From Xanthomonas sacchari (GTDB taxonomy: Bacteria; Pseudomonadota; Gammaproteobacteria; Xanthomonadales; Xanthomonadaceae), in contig NZ_CP132343.1 of NCBI RefSeq assembly GCF_040529065.1, positions 3,286,001-3,350,000 on the forward strand: a DNA stretch of 64,000 bases. The letters run 5' to 3'. This document shows, piece after piece, positions 48,424 through 57,249 of this stretch. The notes beneath the pieces were generated by a model that made no database searches, was not told where the DNA came from, and worked only from the letters and a program-made list of their open reading frames with translations. Made by a program: the position numbers and the translations under genes. Each line of letters begins with the position of its first letter. Position 1 is the stretch's first letter.

Positions 48424-49166
48424 GCGAGACCCTGCGCGCGCAGCAATTCGCCCTGACCCGGCACCTGCGCGATCCGCAGCGCTACCCGGCGCCGGCGGAC
48501 ATCCCACCGCAGCGCCTGGCGTTGTATCGGGCGCTGTTCTTCGACAACCTGGCGCAGTTGCTGAGCGGCCAGTTCCCGGTGCTGCGCGCCACCCTTGGCG
48601 ACGCCGACTGGACGGCGCTGCTGCGCGCGTTCTGCGCCGAGCACCGCGCCCGCACACCGCTGTTCCCGCGCCTGGGCGAGGAGCTGGTGGCGTTCCTGCA
48701 GCAGCGCGCAGCCGATCCGCAGCGTCCCTGGCTGGCCGAACTGGCGCACTACGAAACCGTGGAACTGCAGGTGCAGATCGACGATGCGGCGCTGCCGCCG
48801 CACGATCCGCGCGGCGACCTGCTCGACGGCATCCCGCTGCTGTCGCCGTGGCTGCGGCTGCTGCGCTACCGCTGGCCGGTGCAGCGCATCGGCCCGGCCT
48901 GGCAGCCGGACACGGCCCCGGCGCAGCCGACCTGCCTGCTGGCGCGGCGCGAGCCCGACGGCCAGGTCCGCTTCGCCGAACTGGCGCCGCTGGCCTACGC
49001 CGTGCTGGCGGCGCTGCAGCCGGGCACGCGCAGCGGGCGGGCGCTGCTGGTGGACCTGGCCGCCGCGCACGGCCTTGCGCCGGACGCCCTGCTGCACGAG
49101 GGCGCGGCCCTGCTGGAACGGCTGCGCGCGCAGGGCAGCGTGCTCGGCACGCGCCTGCCGGAGTGA
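48420..49166 (+). CDS. DUF2063 partner protein of MNIO (HvfC/BufC-like)
   Basis: A 248-residue protein whose N-terminal half matches DUF2063: [90 protein letters not shown]. The C-terminal half is less conserved and ends with a helical winged-like region ([53 protein letters not shown]). In known systems it brings the precursor to the MNIO enzyme and is needed for modification. It begins in the ATGA overlap with the DUF692 gene. The cassette contains no DoxX-type fourth gene; RNase T follows. Confidence 0.9.
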   Translation: MSETLRAQQFALTRHLRDPQRYPAPADIPPQRLALYRALFFDNLAQLLSGQFPVLRATLGDADWTALLRAFCAEHRARTPLFPRLGEELVAFLQQRAADPQRPWLAELAHYETVELQVQIDDAALPPHDPRGDLLDGIPLLSPWLRLLRYRWPVQRIGPAWQPDTAPAQPTCLLARREPDGQVRFAELAPLAYAVLAALQPGTRSGRALLVDLAAAHGLAPDALLHEGAALLERLRAQGSVLGTRLPE

Positions 49167-49195
49167 CGCCGCGGCGGCCGGCGGCCGCGCTCTGC

Positions 49196-49201
49196 TAACC
49201 T
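49196..49201 (+). promoter_or_regulatory. Probable -10 element for a leaderless rnt transcript
   Basis: TAACCT ends exactly 6 nt before the ATG at 49208, the same spacing as at the 29964-29973 palindrome. No Shine-Dalgarno is present. Confidence 0.5.
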
Positions 49202-49207
49202 TGGCGG

Positions 49208-49861
49208 ATGAACGATTCGGTCGACAGCCCCTCGCAACCCCTGGTCATCACCCCGATGTCGCGGCGTTTCCGCGGCTACCTGCCGGTGGTGGTGGACGTG
49301 GAAACCGGCGGTTTCGACTGGAACAAGCATGCGCTGCTGGAGATCGCGGTGGTGCCGATCGAGATGGACGATTTCGGCCAGCTCTATCCCGGCGTCACCG
49401 CCAGCGCGCACGTGGTGCCGGCGCCCGGCACCCTGATCGATCCGAAGTCGCTGGAGGTCACCGGCATCGTCCTGGACCACCCGTTCCGCTTCGCCAAGCC
49501 CGAGCGCGAGGCGCTGGACCACGTGTTCGCGCCGGTGCGCGCGGCGGTGAAGAAGTACGGGTGCCAGCGCGCCATCCTGGTCGGCCACAACGCCCATTTC
49601 GACCTCAACTTCCTCAACGCCACGGTCGCCCGCTGCGGCCACAAGCGCAACCCGTTCCATCCCTTCAGCGTGTTCGACACCGTCACCCTGGCCGGCATCG
49701 CCTACGGCCAGACCGTGCTGGCGCGCGCGGTGCAGGCCGCCGGCTTCGACTGGAACGCCGCCGACGCGCACAGCGCGGTCTACGACACCGAACAGACCGC
49801 CCGCCTGTTCTGCAAGATCGCCAACGCCTGGCCGGCGCCGCAGGTCGGCGTGGCGCCTTGA
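49208..49861 (+). CDS. rnt: Ribonuclease T
   Basis: A 217-residue 3'-5' exoribonuclease that trims the 3' ends of tRNA and other stable RNA. It is a DEDDh enzyme: Exo I is [28 protein letters not shown], Exo II is [22 protein letters not shown], and Exo III is [16 protein letters not shown]. Length and motif order match RNase T. The start has no Shine-Dalgarno but a -10 element directly upstream. Confidence 0.95.
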   Translation: MNDSVDSPSQPLVITPMSRRFRGYLPVVVDVETGGFDWNKHALLEIAVVPIEMDDFGQLYPGVTASAHVVPAPGTLIDPKSLEVTGIVLDHPFRFAKPEREALDHVFAPVRAAVKKYGCQRAILVGHNAHFDLNFLNATVARCGHKRNPFHPFSVFDTVTLAGIAYGQTVLARAVQAAGFDWNAADAHSAVYDTEQTARLFCKIANAWPAPQVGVAP

Positions 49862-49969
49862 GCCGTGGCGCGCGTTGCGTGGCACACGCGCAACACCGTG
49901 GCGTCGGCGCAGCGGCACTGCCAGCGAACCGCCGGTGTTAGCGCCGCGCACTCGCCGGCAGCGGCTCGC

Positions 49970-50302
49970 ATGACCCGCCACCTGCTGTTCGTGTGCAGCC
50001 GCAACCGGCTGCGCAGCCCCACCGCCGAACAGGTGTTCGCCACCTGGCCCGGCGTGGAAACCGCCTCGGCCGGCGTCGATCACGATGCGGACACCCCGGT
50101 CACCCCGGAATTGCTGGAGTGGGCGGACATCGTCTTCGTGATGGAACCGATGCATCGCACAAAGCTGTCGCGCCGGTTCAGGCGCCATCTCGGCCGTGCA
50201 CGCATCGTCTGCCTCGACATCCCTGACGACTACGGCTACATGGATCCGGCGCTGGTGCAGGTGCTGACCGCGAAGGTGTCGCGGCACCTGCCCGTGCGCT
50301 GA
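49970..50302 (+). CDS. Low-molecular-weight tyrosine-phosphatase-like protein
   Basis: A 110-residue protein with the phosphatase loop near the N-terminus: LLFVCSRNRLRSPTAEQVF, a C-x5-R-S pattern like that of LMW protein tyrosine phosphatases but with the second conserved cysteine replaced (RLRSP for GICRSP). The rest includes WPGVETASAGVDHDADTPVTPELLEWADIVFVMEPMHRTKLSRRF. It is shorter than classical LMW-PTPs (about 150 residues) and belongs to a short bacterial subgroup. The C-terminal Asp of the acid loop is not clear, though CLDIPDDYGYMDP offers one. Target unknown. Confidence 0.8.
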   Translation: MTRHLLFVCSRNRLRSPTAEQVFATWPGVETASAGVDHDADTPVTPELLEWADIVFVMEPMHRTKLSRRFRRHLGRARIVCLDIPDDYGYMDPALVQVLTAKVSRHLPVR

Positions 50303-50396
50303 TCCTGGTCCTCGACCGCCCTTCCGAAACACGCCGGCACACGTGCTACGCTCGCCGCCGCGCCGGCCAAGGCGCCTGTCCCAGGACGACCGCCTC

Positions 50397-50906
50397 ATGC
50401 AAGCATGGAAGCACCGAAGCATCGGCATTCTGGATATTGGCGGAGCCGGCGTGGGCATCATCGCCATCGTCAGCCAGTTTCCGAACCTGCGACAGCCAGC
50501 CGATTGGATCATTGGCGCCGCGTTCGTCGCGCTCTATGCCTGGGGCATCCACTGCGGTACGCAATTGCTGGAAGGTCGCCGCAACGCAGTGCGCGCCAAT
50601 CTGGCGTTCTGGCTGGCGCAGGTGCCGACCTTCAGTACGCCCCTGGTGAGCTACGTATTCAATTGCGGCTTCCACTTCACCGCTGGCGTGCAGTTCGCGC
50701 CGTTCAAGTTCGGCGCGAACTTCCTGTTCGGCAGCCGCTTCGCGTTCACCCTGTTTCCGTCGGAGACCGCGACGTTCTTCGGCCTGAACCTGTTCGCCCT
50801 GGCGGTCGTCTTCGTCCTTGCGCAACACCTGCGCCGCGGCGCCGACGCAACGACGAAAGCAGGCGCTGCGCCACCGCACGACAACGCACATCATGGCGAG
50901 CCATGA
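50397..50906 (+). CDS. Integral membrane protein of unknown function
   Basis: A 169-residue protein with about four hydrophobic segments: IGILDIGGAGVGIIAIVSQF, WIIGAAFVALYAWGIHCG, ANLAFWLAQVPTFSTPLVSYVF and FGLNLFALAVVFVLAQHLRR. Between the third and the last lies FNCGFHFTAGVQFAPFKFGANFLFGSRF, aromatic and polar. ATG at 50397 is preferred because it starts the first folded-looking segment; a TACGCT -10-like element lies at about 50347. Its end overlaps the following gene by 14 nt, so both are probably one transcript. No family recognised. Confidence 0.75.
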   Translation: MQAWKHRSIGILDIGGAGVGIIAIVSQFPNLRQPADWIIGAAFVALYAWGIHCGTQLLEGRRNAVRANLAFWLAQVPTFSTPLVSYVFNCGFHFTAGVQFAPFKFGANFLFGSRFAFTLFPSETATFFGLNLFALAVVFVLAQHLRRGADATTKAGAAPPHDNAHHGEP

Positions 50907-51351
50907 CGGCAAACGCGCGCCAGTGAACAAGACCGATTCGATGGCGTTCCTGCGCGCGCAGCAACCGCTGCCCGACGACGACCAGCTCAGCCAGGACCTG
51001 ATCGACGCCTATGACGTGGCGAGACGGCTGTTTGTCGCCGATCCCGATCGCGCCGCGCTCTCGCTGTTCCTGCGCTCCTTCGGCACCGGCGACGGCTGGG
51101 GCGTCTATCCGTTGGTCGAGGACGTGTTCCATGCCTGCGACCGCAGCGACACCGTCGCCGCGATCCGGGAGGCGCTGGAAGATCCCACGCTGCCCGACGG
51201 GAGCCGCTACTGGGTCACGCAGCTGGCGGCGGCCTTTCCGGACTCGACCTTGCGCGAGGGCCTGGCGCGGTCATTGCGGTCGGCGCATCCGGACGTCCGT
51301 GAGGCAGCGGAGATGGCGTTGGAGATGCTGGATCGCCACGCCACACGCTGA
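50893..51351 (+). CDS. HEAT-like helical protein of unknown function
   Basis: A 152-residue soluble protein. The C-terminal 90 residues look like short helical HEAT-type repeats (FGTGDGWGVYPLVEDVFHACDRSDTVAAIREALEDPTLPDGSRYWVTQLAAAFPDSTLREGLARSLRSAHPDVREAAEMALEML). This pattern is common in small immunity-like and scaffold proteins. ATG at 50893 overlaps the membrane-protein gene; ATG at 50941 is an alternative start. Third-position GC is lower than in the neighbouring core genes. A partner toxin is not seen. Function unknown. Confidence 0.7.
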   Translation: MASHDGKRAPVNKTDSMAFLRAQQPLPDDDQLSQDLIDAYDVARRLFVADPDRAALSLFLRSFGTGDGWGVYPLVEDVFHACDRSDTVAAIREALEDPTLPDGSRYWVTQLAAAFPDSTLREGLARSLRSAHPDVREAAEMALEMLDRHATR

Positions 51352-51420
51352 ACCGCGTGCGCCTACGATGCACGCTGCAAGGTAGAACGACAGCACCGAG
51401 TGGCATGCCCGGACGCGTGC

Positions 51421-54402
51421 TCAGCCCACGCACACCCGATCGCGCCCCAGCCCCTTGGCGCGGTAAAGCGCCCCGTCGGCGCGCTCCAGCCACTGGCTCG
51501 GCGTCTCGTCCGCGCGCAATGCGACCAGGCCGCCGCTGAAGGTGACGCGCAGCGCCGGGGCCTCGGGCGCCCACTGCAGGCGCGCATGGAACAGGTCGCG
51601 CAGGCGCGTGGCCAGGCGCTCGGCCTCGGCCAGCGGGGTGTCGCCGAGCAGGATCGCGAATTCTTCGCCACCCAGGCGCGCCGGCAGGTCGGTAGTGCGG
51701 CAGGCGCCCAGCAGCAGTTGCCCGACCTCGCGCAGCACCGCGTCGCCGGTGGCATGCGAGTAACCGTCGTTGATCTGCTTGAAGCGGTCGATGTCCATCA
51801 CCAGCAGGCACAGCGGCGCGCCGCTGTGCTGCGCACGCTGCATGCTGCGCTCCAGCACCTCGTCGAAGTGCCGCCGGTTCGGCAAGCCGGTCAATGCGTC
51901 CTCGTGCGCCAAGCGCTCGAACGCGGTGGCCTGGCGCTGCAGTTCCGCCAGCAACTGGCTCTTTTCGGCATCGGCCTGCAGTAGGCGTTCGGTCTGCAGC
52001 CGCAGCGCGCTGGTGCGCCGCTCCACCAGCCGCTCCAGGCGCAGCGCGCGCCGCTTGTAGCGCGCGATCAGGTAGCGGTACAGCAGCACCAACGCCAGCA
52101 CCAGCACCGCCACGGCCGCCGCATGCACGCTGTGCCGCTGCCACCACAGTGGCGCCACGCTGAAGCGCCACACGGCCTCGCGGGTGCTCCAGGCGCCATC
52201 CGGATGCGCCGCGGCCACGTGCAGGGTGTAGTCGCCCGGCGGCAGGCCGATGAACTCCACGCTGCGCTGGTTGCCGCGGTCGATCCACCCGCTGTCCAGG
52301 CCGTCGAGGCGAGTGCGGTAGCGGATGCGCTCGGGCAGCAGATAGCTCAGGCCAACGTAAGACACGCTGATGCGCTTGGCGCCAGGAAGTTCCGTCCTGG
52401 TCTGCCACGGGAAGGGCTGGCCGTCCAACAACACGCTCTCGATCGCTGCCGGCGGCGGCAGGCGATCGCGAAAGCGCGCCAGGCGCCGCGGGTCGACCAT
52501 GCTGACGCCGCCGGCGGTGACCAGCCACACCGTGCCGTCGTGGCGCAGGATCATCGACGGCCCGGAGCTGCCGTTGCCCTGCGCGTTGGACATGCCGTCG
52601 ATCTCGTCGTAGCGGCTCACCTGCAGCCGCGGCTGGCGGCCGTCGGCGACCGCGTCCAGCGCCGCCGCGGTGGTGCGCAGCACGCCGCGGTTGCTGCTGA
52701 TCCAGACATTGCCGAGGCGGTCGCGGACCAGTTGGAAGACCGTATCCACCGGCATGCCCTGCTCCAGTCCCACCCGTGCCAGTTGACCGTCGCGGTCGCG
52801 GTGCAGGCCGCGGTCGGTGGAGATCCACATGTCGCGGCCCAAGGCCTGGAACCCGAACACGGTACGCGCGCCGCCCAGCGGCTCCAACGCCAGCGTCCGT
52901 ACCCGGCCGTCGCGCAGCACCGCCGCGCCTTCCACCGAACCGATCCACAGCGCGCCGTCGACACTGGCCAGCGCGGTGATCAGGCCGTGCGGCAGGCCGG
53001 GCACGTCCGGCACCGAGAGCCGGTCACCATCGATGCGCATCACCCCGCTGCGGGTGCCGATCCAGACCGTGCCGGCGGCATCGACGCTGAGCGCACGCAC
53101 CTGCCCGCTGGGCAAGCCCTCGCGCGTCCCGTAGTGGCGCACCACCCGACCATCGCGCAGGCGGAACACGCCATCGGCATAGGTACCCATCCACAGGTCG
53201 CCGTCGCTGCCGCGCGCCAGGCTCAGCACCGAGGGCGCATCGTGCAGCGCGACCGGGGCGATGCGGCCTTCCGGCGCCATCCGGTCCAGCCCGGCGGCGC
53301 TGCCGATCCAAAGCGCGCCGTCCGGTGTCTCCAGCAGCGCGCGTACGTAGTCGCCGCTGAGGCCATCGCGGCGGGTATAGCCGGCGAACAAGGTCTCGCG
53401 CAGGCGGAACAGGCCGCCGTTGGCGCCGATCCAGATGCTGCCCTCGGCATCCTGCAGCAGGCTGACGATGCGCCCGTTGGGCAGCACGTCGCCCGGCAGC
53501 ATGCGCTCGATGCCATGCGTACTGATCCGCAGCAGCCCCTGGTTCTCGGTCCCGAGCCAGATCGCGCCATCGCGATCGCGCAGCATCGAGGTGAAATGGC
53601 CATAGCCCGGCAAGTGCTGCACCAGCACCGCGCGCTCGCCCTGCACCCGGTAAAGGTTCTCTCCCGCCACCAGCCACAGCGAGCCGTCCGGTGCCCGATA
53701 CGGCCAGGCCAGCCCGGGTGGCAGGCCGAACGCCGCCGGCGCGCGGCGCAGCACGCCTTGCGGGTCGCGATACAGCAAGCCATCGAGACTACCGATCCAG
53801 ATCCGCCCCTGGTCGTCTGCGGCCAGGTGCGGGAAGCTCGCCGCCAACGGCAGGTCACGCGGCGCCGGCTGGTAATCGAAACGGCCGTCGGGCCACAGGC
53901 AGCCCAGGCCGTTGCCTTCGAACAGCAGCCACATGCGGCCGTCGCGGTCCTGGGTCATCGCGTGGATCAGCGCGTGCGGCCAGCCCGGCGGCTGTCGCCA
54001 GAACCGCCAGTGGCCGGCGGGATCGTGGCGGCCGAGGTTGCCGCGCGAATCGCTGAGCCACAGTGCGCCGGCGCGGTCCACGTACAGCGAGCCGACCCCG
54101 TTGTCGGGCAGGCCCGGGCGGGTGCTGCGGTCGATGACGGTGAAGTCCAGGCCGTTGTAGCGCACCAGTCCTTCCCAGGTGGCGAACCACAGGCGGCCAT
54201 CCGGGGTCTGCGCCAGATCGCGAAGGGAGTTGTGCGGCAGGCCGTTGCGCGAGGTCCAGGAATCGACGGCGTAATCGCGCAGCGGGGGCACGCCGTTCGC
54301 AGCGGCGTCGGCGTCGGCGGCAACGGCGCGCCAGGCCGCGCCCAGCGCCAGCAGCAGGACCAGCAGCACCAGACACGCGCGCCCGCGGCCGCATGCGAGC
54401 AC
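51421..54402 (-). CDS. Two-component-propeller/Y_Y_Y sensor diguanylate cyclase
   Basis: A 993-residue membrane protein. After an N-terminal membrane or signal segment (CLVLLVLLLALGAAWRAVA) comes a periplasmic beta-propeller of about 14 blades, each marked by RDGxIWLGTxxGLxR-type repeats (for instance DRDGAIWLGTENQGLLRI), then a Y_Y_Y domain (RYRTRLDGLDSGWIDRGNQRSVEFIGLPPGDYTLHV), a transmembrane helix (AAAVAVLVLALVLLYRYLIA), a coiled coil and a GGDEF domain. The active site GGEEF is at 911-915 and a product-inhibition site RTTD lies five residues before it. The enzyme should make c-di-GMP. GTG at 54402 is chosen because of a strong AGGGGGAGGGGGGA; a GTG at 54432 is possible. Confidence 0.93.
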   Translation of the reverse strand: MLACGRGRACLVLLVLLLALGAAWRAVAADADAAANGVPPLRDYAVDSWTSRNGLPHNSLRDLAQTPDGRLWFATWEGLVRYNGLDFTVIDRSTRPGLPDNGVGSLYVDRAGALWLSDSRGNLGRHDPAGHWRFWRQPPGWPHALIHAMTQDRDGRMWLLFEGNGLGCLWPDGRFDYQPAPRDLPLAASFPHLAADDQGRIWIGSLDGLLYRDPQGVLRRAPAAFGLPPGLAWPYRAPDGSLWLVAGENLYRVQGERAVLVQHLPGYGHFTSMLRDRDGAIWLGTENQGLLRISTHGIERMLPGDVLPNGRIVSLLQDAEGSIWIGANGGLFRLRETLFAGYTRRDGLSGDYVRALLETPDGALWIGSAAGLDRMAPEGRIAPVALHDAPSVLSLARGSDGDLWMGTYADGVFRLRDGRVVRHYGTREGLPSGQVRALSVDAAGTVWIGTRSGVMRIDGDRLSVPDVPGLPHGLITALASVDGALWIGSVEGAAVLRDGRVRTLALEPLGGARTVFGFQALGRDMWISTDRGLHRDRDGQLARVGLEQGMPVDTVFQLVRDRLGNVWISSNRGVLRTTAAALDAVADGRQPRLQVSRYDEIDGMSNAQGNGSSGPSMILRHDGTVWLVTAGGVSMVDPRRLARFRDRLPPPAAIESVLLDGQPFPWQTRTELPGAKRISVSYVGLSYLLPERIRYRTRLDGLDSGWIDRGNQRSVEFIGLPPGDYTLHVAAAHPDGAWSTREAVWRFSVAPLWWQRHSVHAAAVAVLVLALVLLYRYLIARYKRRALRLERLVERRTSALRLQTERLLQADAEKSQLLAELQRQATAFERLAHEDALTGLPNRRHFDEVLERSMQRAQHSGAPLCLLVMDIDRFKQINDGYSHATGDAVLREVGQLLLGACRTTDLPARLGGEEFAILLGDTPLAEAERLATRLRDLFHARLQWAPEAPALRVTFSGGLVALRADETPSQWLERADGALYRAKGLGRDRVCVG

Positions 54403-54663
54403 CGCGTCCCCCCTCCCCCTGGCAACGTTCACTGTCCCGACCCGATCCGACGCAGACGGGGCGCGACAGGACCCTGGCGCGGGGAGCCAGCGTCAAGGGG
54501 ACGGGGGCGACGCAGACTCATTACCGGAACAGAACACGGGACGAGCGCCCATGGTAGGCAAAAACAAGGCGCTGCGGGTGCAGGCGTTAGCAGGTCACCG
54601 AAAAAGAACGCGTGAAGATTGCGCGACGGTTAAGCCGGGCTGGCCCGTGCAAGCGCAGCACCT

Positions 54664-55626
54664 CCCTTCTCCCATCGGGAGAAGGTGCCCCGAAGGGGCG
54701 GATGAGGGTACGGGCGCAGCCTGGGGAAACGTCGATTGCCGCAACCGCTGAGGAGAAGGAGCGAAGCTTGGTGTGCCCTGATGCGCGAGGGGCTTCGCCC
54801 TCGGACCCTCACCCCAACCCCTCTCCCGGAGGGAGAGGGGCTCCGGCGCCGCGCGCTTCCTTCTCCCGTCGGGAGAAGGTGCCCCGCAGGGGCGGATGAG
54901 GGTACGGGCGCAGCCTGGGAAAACGTCGATTGCAGCGGCGGATGAGGGTGAGGCGCGAAAGCTTGGTGTCGCCCTGATGCGCGAGGGACTTCGCCCCCGT
55001 GCCCTCACCCCAACCCCTCTCCCGGGGGGAGAGGGGCTCTGGTGCCGCGCGCCTCCCTTCTCCCTCCGGGAGAAGGTGCCCCGCAGGGGCGGATGAGGGT
55101 GCGGGCGAAGCCTGGGGAAACGGCGATTGCAGCGGCGGATGAGGGTGAAGCGCGAAAGCTTGGTGTCGCCCTGATGCGCGAGGGGCTTCGCCCTCGGACC
55201 CTCACCCCAACCCCTCTCCCGGAGGGAGAGGGGCTCTGGCGCCGCGCGCCTCCCTTCTCCCACCGGGAGAAGGTGCCCCGCAGGGGCGGATGAGGGTACG
55301 GGCGCAGCCTGGGGAAACGGCGATTGCAGCGGCGGATGAGGGTGAAGCGCGAAAGCTTGGTGTCGCCCTGATGCGCGAGGGGCTTCGCCCTCGGACCCTC
55401 ACCCCAACCCCTCTCCCGGAGGGAGAGGGGCTCCGGCGCCGCGCGCTTCCTTCTCCCGTCGGGAGAAGGTGCCCCGAAGGGGCGGATGAGGGTACGGGCG
55501 AAGCCTGGGGAAACGTCGATTGCAGCAGCAGTTGAGGGTAAAGAACGAAGCTTGGCGTCGCCTTGATGCGCGAGAGGCTTCGCCCCCGTACCCTCACCCC
55601 AACCCCTCTCCCGGGGGGAGAGGGGC
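54664..55626. repeat. Tandem array of five units of about 196 bp
   Basis: TTCTCCC marks the start of each unit at 54667, 54861, 55058, 55255 and 55451 (periods 194, 197, 197, 196). Each unit carries a TTCTCCC..GGGAGAAGGTGCCCC hairpin, GGCGGATGAGGGT, CGAAAGCTTGG-type sequence, GCCCTGATGCGCGAGGGGCTTCGCC, and CCTCACCCCAACCCCTCTCCC..GGGAGAGGGG, a second hairpin. It fills the gap between the GGDEF gene and rlmB. Reading frames through it lack family features. Related single elements occur at 23941. Function unknown. Confidence 0.95.
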
Positions 55627-55638
55627 TTTAAGGGGCGC

Positions 55639-56385
55639 TCAGCCCATGCGTTGCCGTACCGCCTCGAACAGGGTCACGCCGGCGGCGACCGAGACGTTGA
55701 GGCTCTCGATCTCGCCCGGCATCGGGATGCGGACCAGGCCGTCGCAATGCTCGCGGGTCAGCCGGCGCAGGCCGTCGGACTCGCCGCCCAGCACCAGCGC
55801 CACGTTGCCGCGCAGGTCCTGCGCGTACAGCGAGGTCTCGGCCTCGCCGGCCAGACCATAGATCCACACGCCCTGCTTCTGCAGGTCGCGCAGGCAGCGC
55901 GCGAGGTTGGTCACCGCCACGATCGGCAGGCGGTCGGCGGCGCCGGCCGAGGTCTTGCGCACGGTGGCGTTGACCGGCGCCGACTTGTCCTTGGGAATCA
56001 CCACCGCGGTCACCCCGGCCGCGGCCGCGCTGCGCAGGCAGGCGCCGAGGTTGTGCGGGTCCTGCACGCCGTCCAGCACCAGCAGCAGGGCGCGGCCTTC
56101 GGCGGCGCTGACCAGGCCTTCCAACTCGTTCTCCGACCAGGTCCGCGCCGCGGCGTAGCGCGCGGCCACGCCCTGGTGGCGCACCGCGCCGCCGACGCCG
56201 TCCAGCGCCTGCGTGTTCACCCGCCGCACGTCGATGCCTTTGCGCCGCGCGTTCTCCTCGATCTCCTGCAGGCGCGGATTCTTGCTGCCCGCCTCCACCA
56301 GCACCTCGCGCACGTTGTCCGCGTCGTTCTCGATCGACGAGGCCACGGCATTGACGCCGACGATCCACTGGTTCTGCTTGCTCAT
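55639..56385 (-). CDS. rlmB: 23S rRNA (guanosine-2'-O-)-methyltransferase RlmB
   Basis: A 248-residue SPOUT methyltransferase that makes Gm2251 in 23S rRNA. The N-terminal substrate-binding part (QWIVGVNAVASSIENDADNVREVLVEAG, IDVRRVNTQALD) precedes the SpoU fold with ALLLVLDGVQDPHNLGACLRSAAAAGVTAVVIPKD, VALVLGGESDGLRRLTREHCDGLVRIPMPGEIESLNVSVAAGVTLFEAVRQR. The NVSVA motif and the trefoil-knot glycines are intact. It lies in the rnr neighbourhood, as in many gammaproteobacteria, with a GFA gene in between. It has 13 bp to the tandem array. Confidence 0.94.
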   Translation of the reverse strand: MSKQNQWIVGVNAVASSIENDADNVREVLVEAGSKNPRLQEIEENARRKGIDVRRVNTQALDGVGGAVRHQGVAARYAAARTWSENELEGLVSAAEGRALLLVLDGVQDPHNLGACLRSAAAAGVTAVVIPKDKSAPVNATVRKTSAGAADRLPIVAVTNLARCLRDLQKQGVWIYGLAGEAETSLYAQDLRGNVALVLGGESDGLRRLTREHCDGLVRIPMPGEIESLNVSVAAGVTLFEAVRQRMG

Positions 56386-56439
56386 GAGGCGGGACTACGC
56401 GAAAGGAAAGCGGGCATGGTAGGGGTTGTGGCCGCTGGC

Positions 56440-56625
56440 GTCATGCCTGGGGGCTGGGAATGGGGAATTGGGAATGGTAGAAGCGGCTTGGCCGCGACGT
56501 CGTGCTTTCCTGCGATGCCCGGGGCATGCGTGCCGCGGCGGCAAGACCACCGACGCAGAGTCATCCAGTCAGGGCGCGGCGCAGCCTTGTGGGAGGGACT
56601 TCAGTCCCGACGCGGTGAACTGGGG
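56440..56625. repeat. Mixed interspersed repeats in the 56386-56712 gap
   Basis: GGGAATGGGGAATTGGGAATGG at 56457-56478 belongs to the GGGATTGGGG family; it is followed by a degenerate GTAGAAGCGGCTTGGCCGCGACG. A different element, TGTGGGAGGGACTTCAGTCCCGACGC, lies at 56589-56614. No gene was recognised in this 327-bp gap. Confidence 0.7.
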
Positions 56626-56712
56626 AACCCCGGCCTGCTGCCTGGCGCGCCGATGACCCGAGGTTACCGGCACCGACACGCTCCGCGCGACGTCGGCACC
56701 GCCGGTCTTACC

Positions 56713-57183
56713 TCAAGCCGGCCAGTGCTCGGTGTCGTGGTCCGGATGCTGGCGCGAGACGACATCGGCCAGGAACGACGCGTTGGCCAGATCGCCTTCG
56801 GTGCGGATCGCCGACAGACGATGCAGGTCGTCCACGAACGGCAGCTTCGCTTCGATGCCGTACTGGATGGTCGGCGGCAAGGCCTCCGGATGGTCGAAGG
56901 CGCCAGCGGCCACGGCGACGCCGTCCGGCGCTTCGTAGGTTAGCGGCGTACCGCAGTCGGCACAGAAGCCGCGCTGCACCAGGTTGGACGAGGCGAAGCG
57001 CTTTGGCGTGCCGCGGGTCCAGGTCAGTTCCGCACCGCGGGTGGAGACCAAGGGCGCGTAGTAGGCGCCGAAGGCCTTCTGGCACATCCGGCAATGGCAG
57101 ATCGAGGCGTCGTGCAGCCGTCCGCGCACACGGAAGCGCACCGCGCCGCACTGGCAACCGCCGCTGTAATGGTCCTGCTCCAT
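56713..57183 (-). CDS. GFA family zinc-binding protein
   Basis: A 156-residue protein of the glutathione-dependent formaldehyde-activating (GFA/Mss4-like) family. Zinc ligands: GGCQCGAVRFRV (CxCxxxRF), SICHCRMCQKAFGAYYAP (CHCxxC), and FCADCGTPLTYEA (CxxC). Most members are not true formaldehyde-activating enzymes and their role is open. ATG at 57183 is chosen because AGGAG lies 6 nt upstream; an in-frame GTG at 57189 is too close to that site. It lies between rlmB and rnr, all on the minus strand. Confidence 0.9.
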   Translation of the reverse strand: MEQDHYSGGCQCGAVRFRVRGRLHDASICHCRMCQKAFGAYYAPLVSTRGAELTWTRGTPKRFASSNLVQRGFCADCGTPLTYEAPDGVAVAAGAFDHPEALPPTIQYGIEAKLPFVDDLHRLSAIRTEGDLANASFLADVVSRQHPDHDTEHWPA

Positions 57184-57249
57184 GGCCACTCCTCCCGTGC
57201 ATGCGGGGCGGCGCAGCGGCGGTTGTCACGACCGCCGCGACGCACGCCG

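Noticed and set aside
54551-55597. Several reading frames of 60-220 codons in the tandem array
   Set aside because: They repeat the same stretches (for example ALTPTPLPGGEGL) because they translate the 196-bp repeat; no ribosome-binding sites or family features.
54664-55626. Tandem array considered as a CRISPR array
   Set aside because: Units of about 196 bp are similar along their whole length, with no short repeat/unique spacer pattern and no cas genes.
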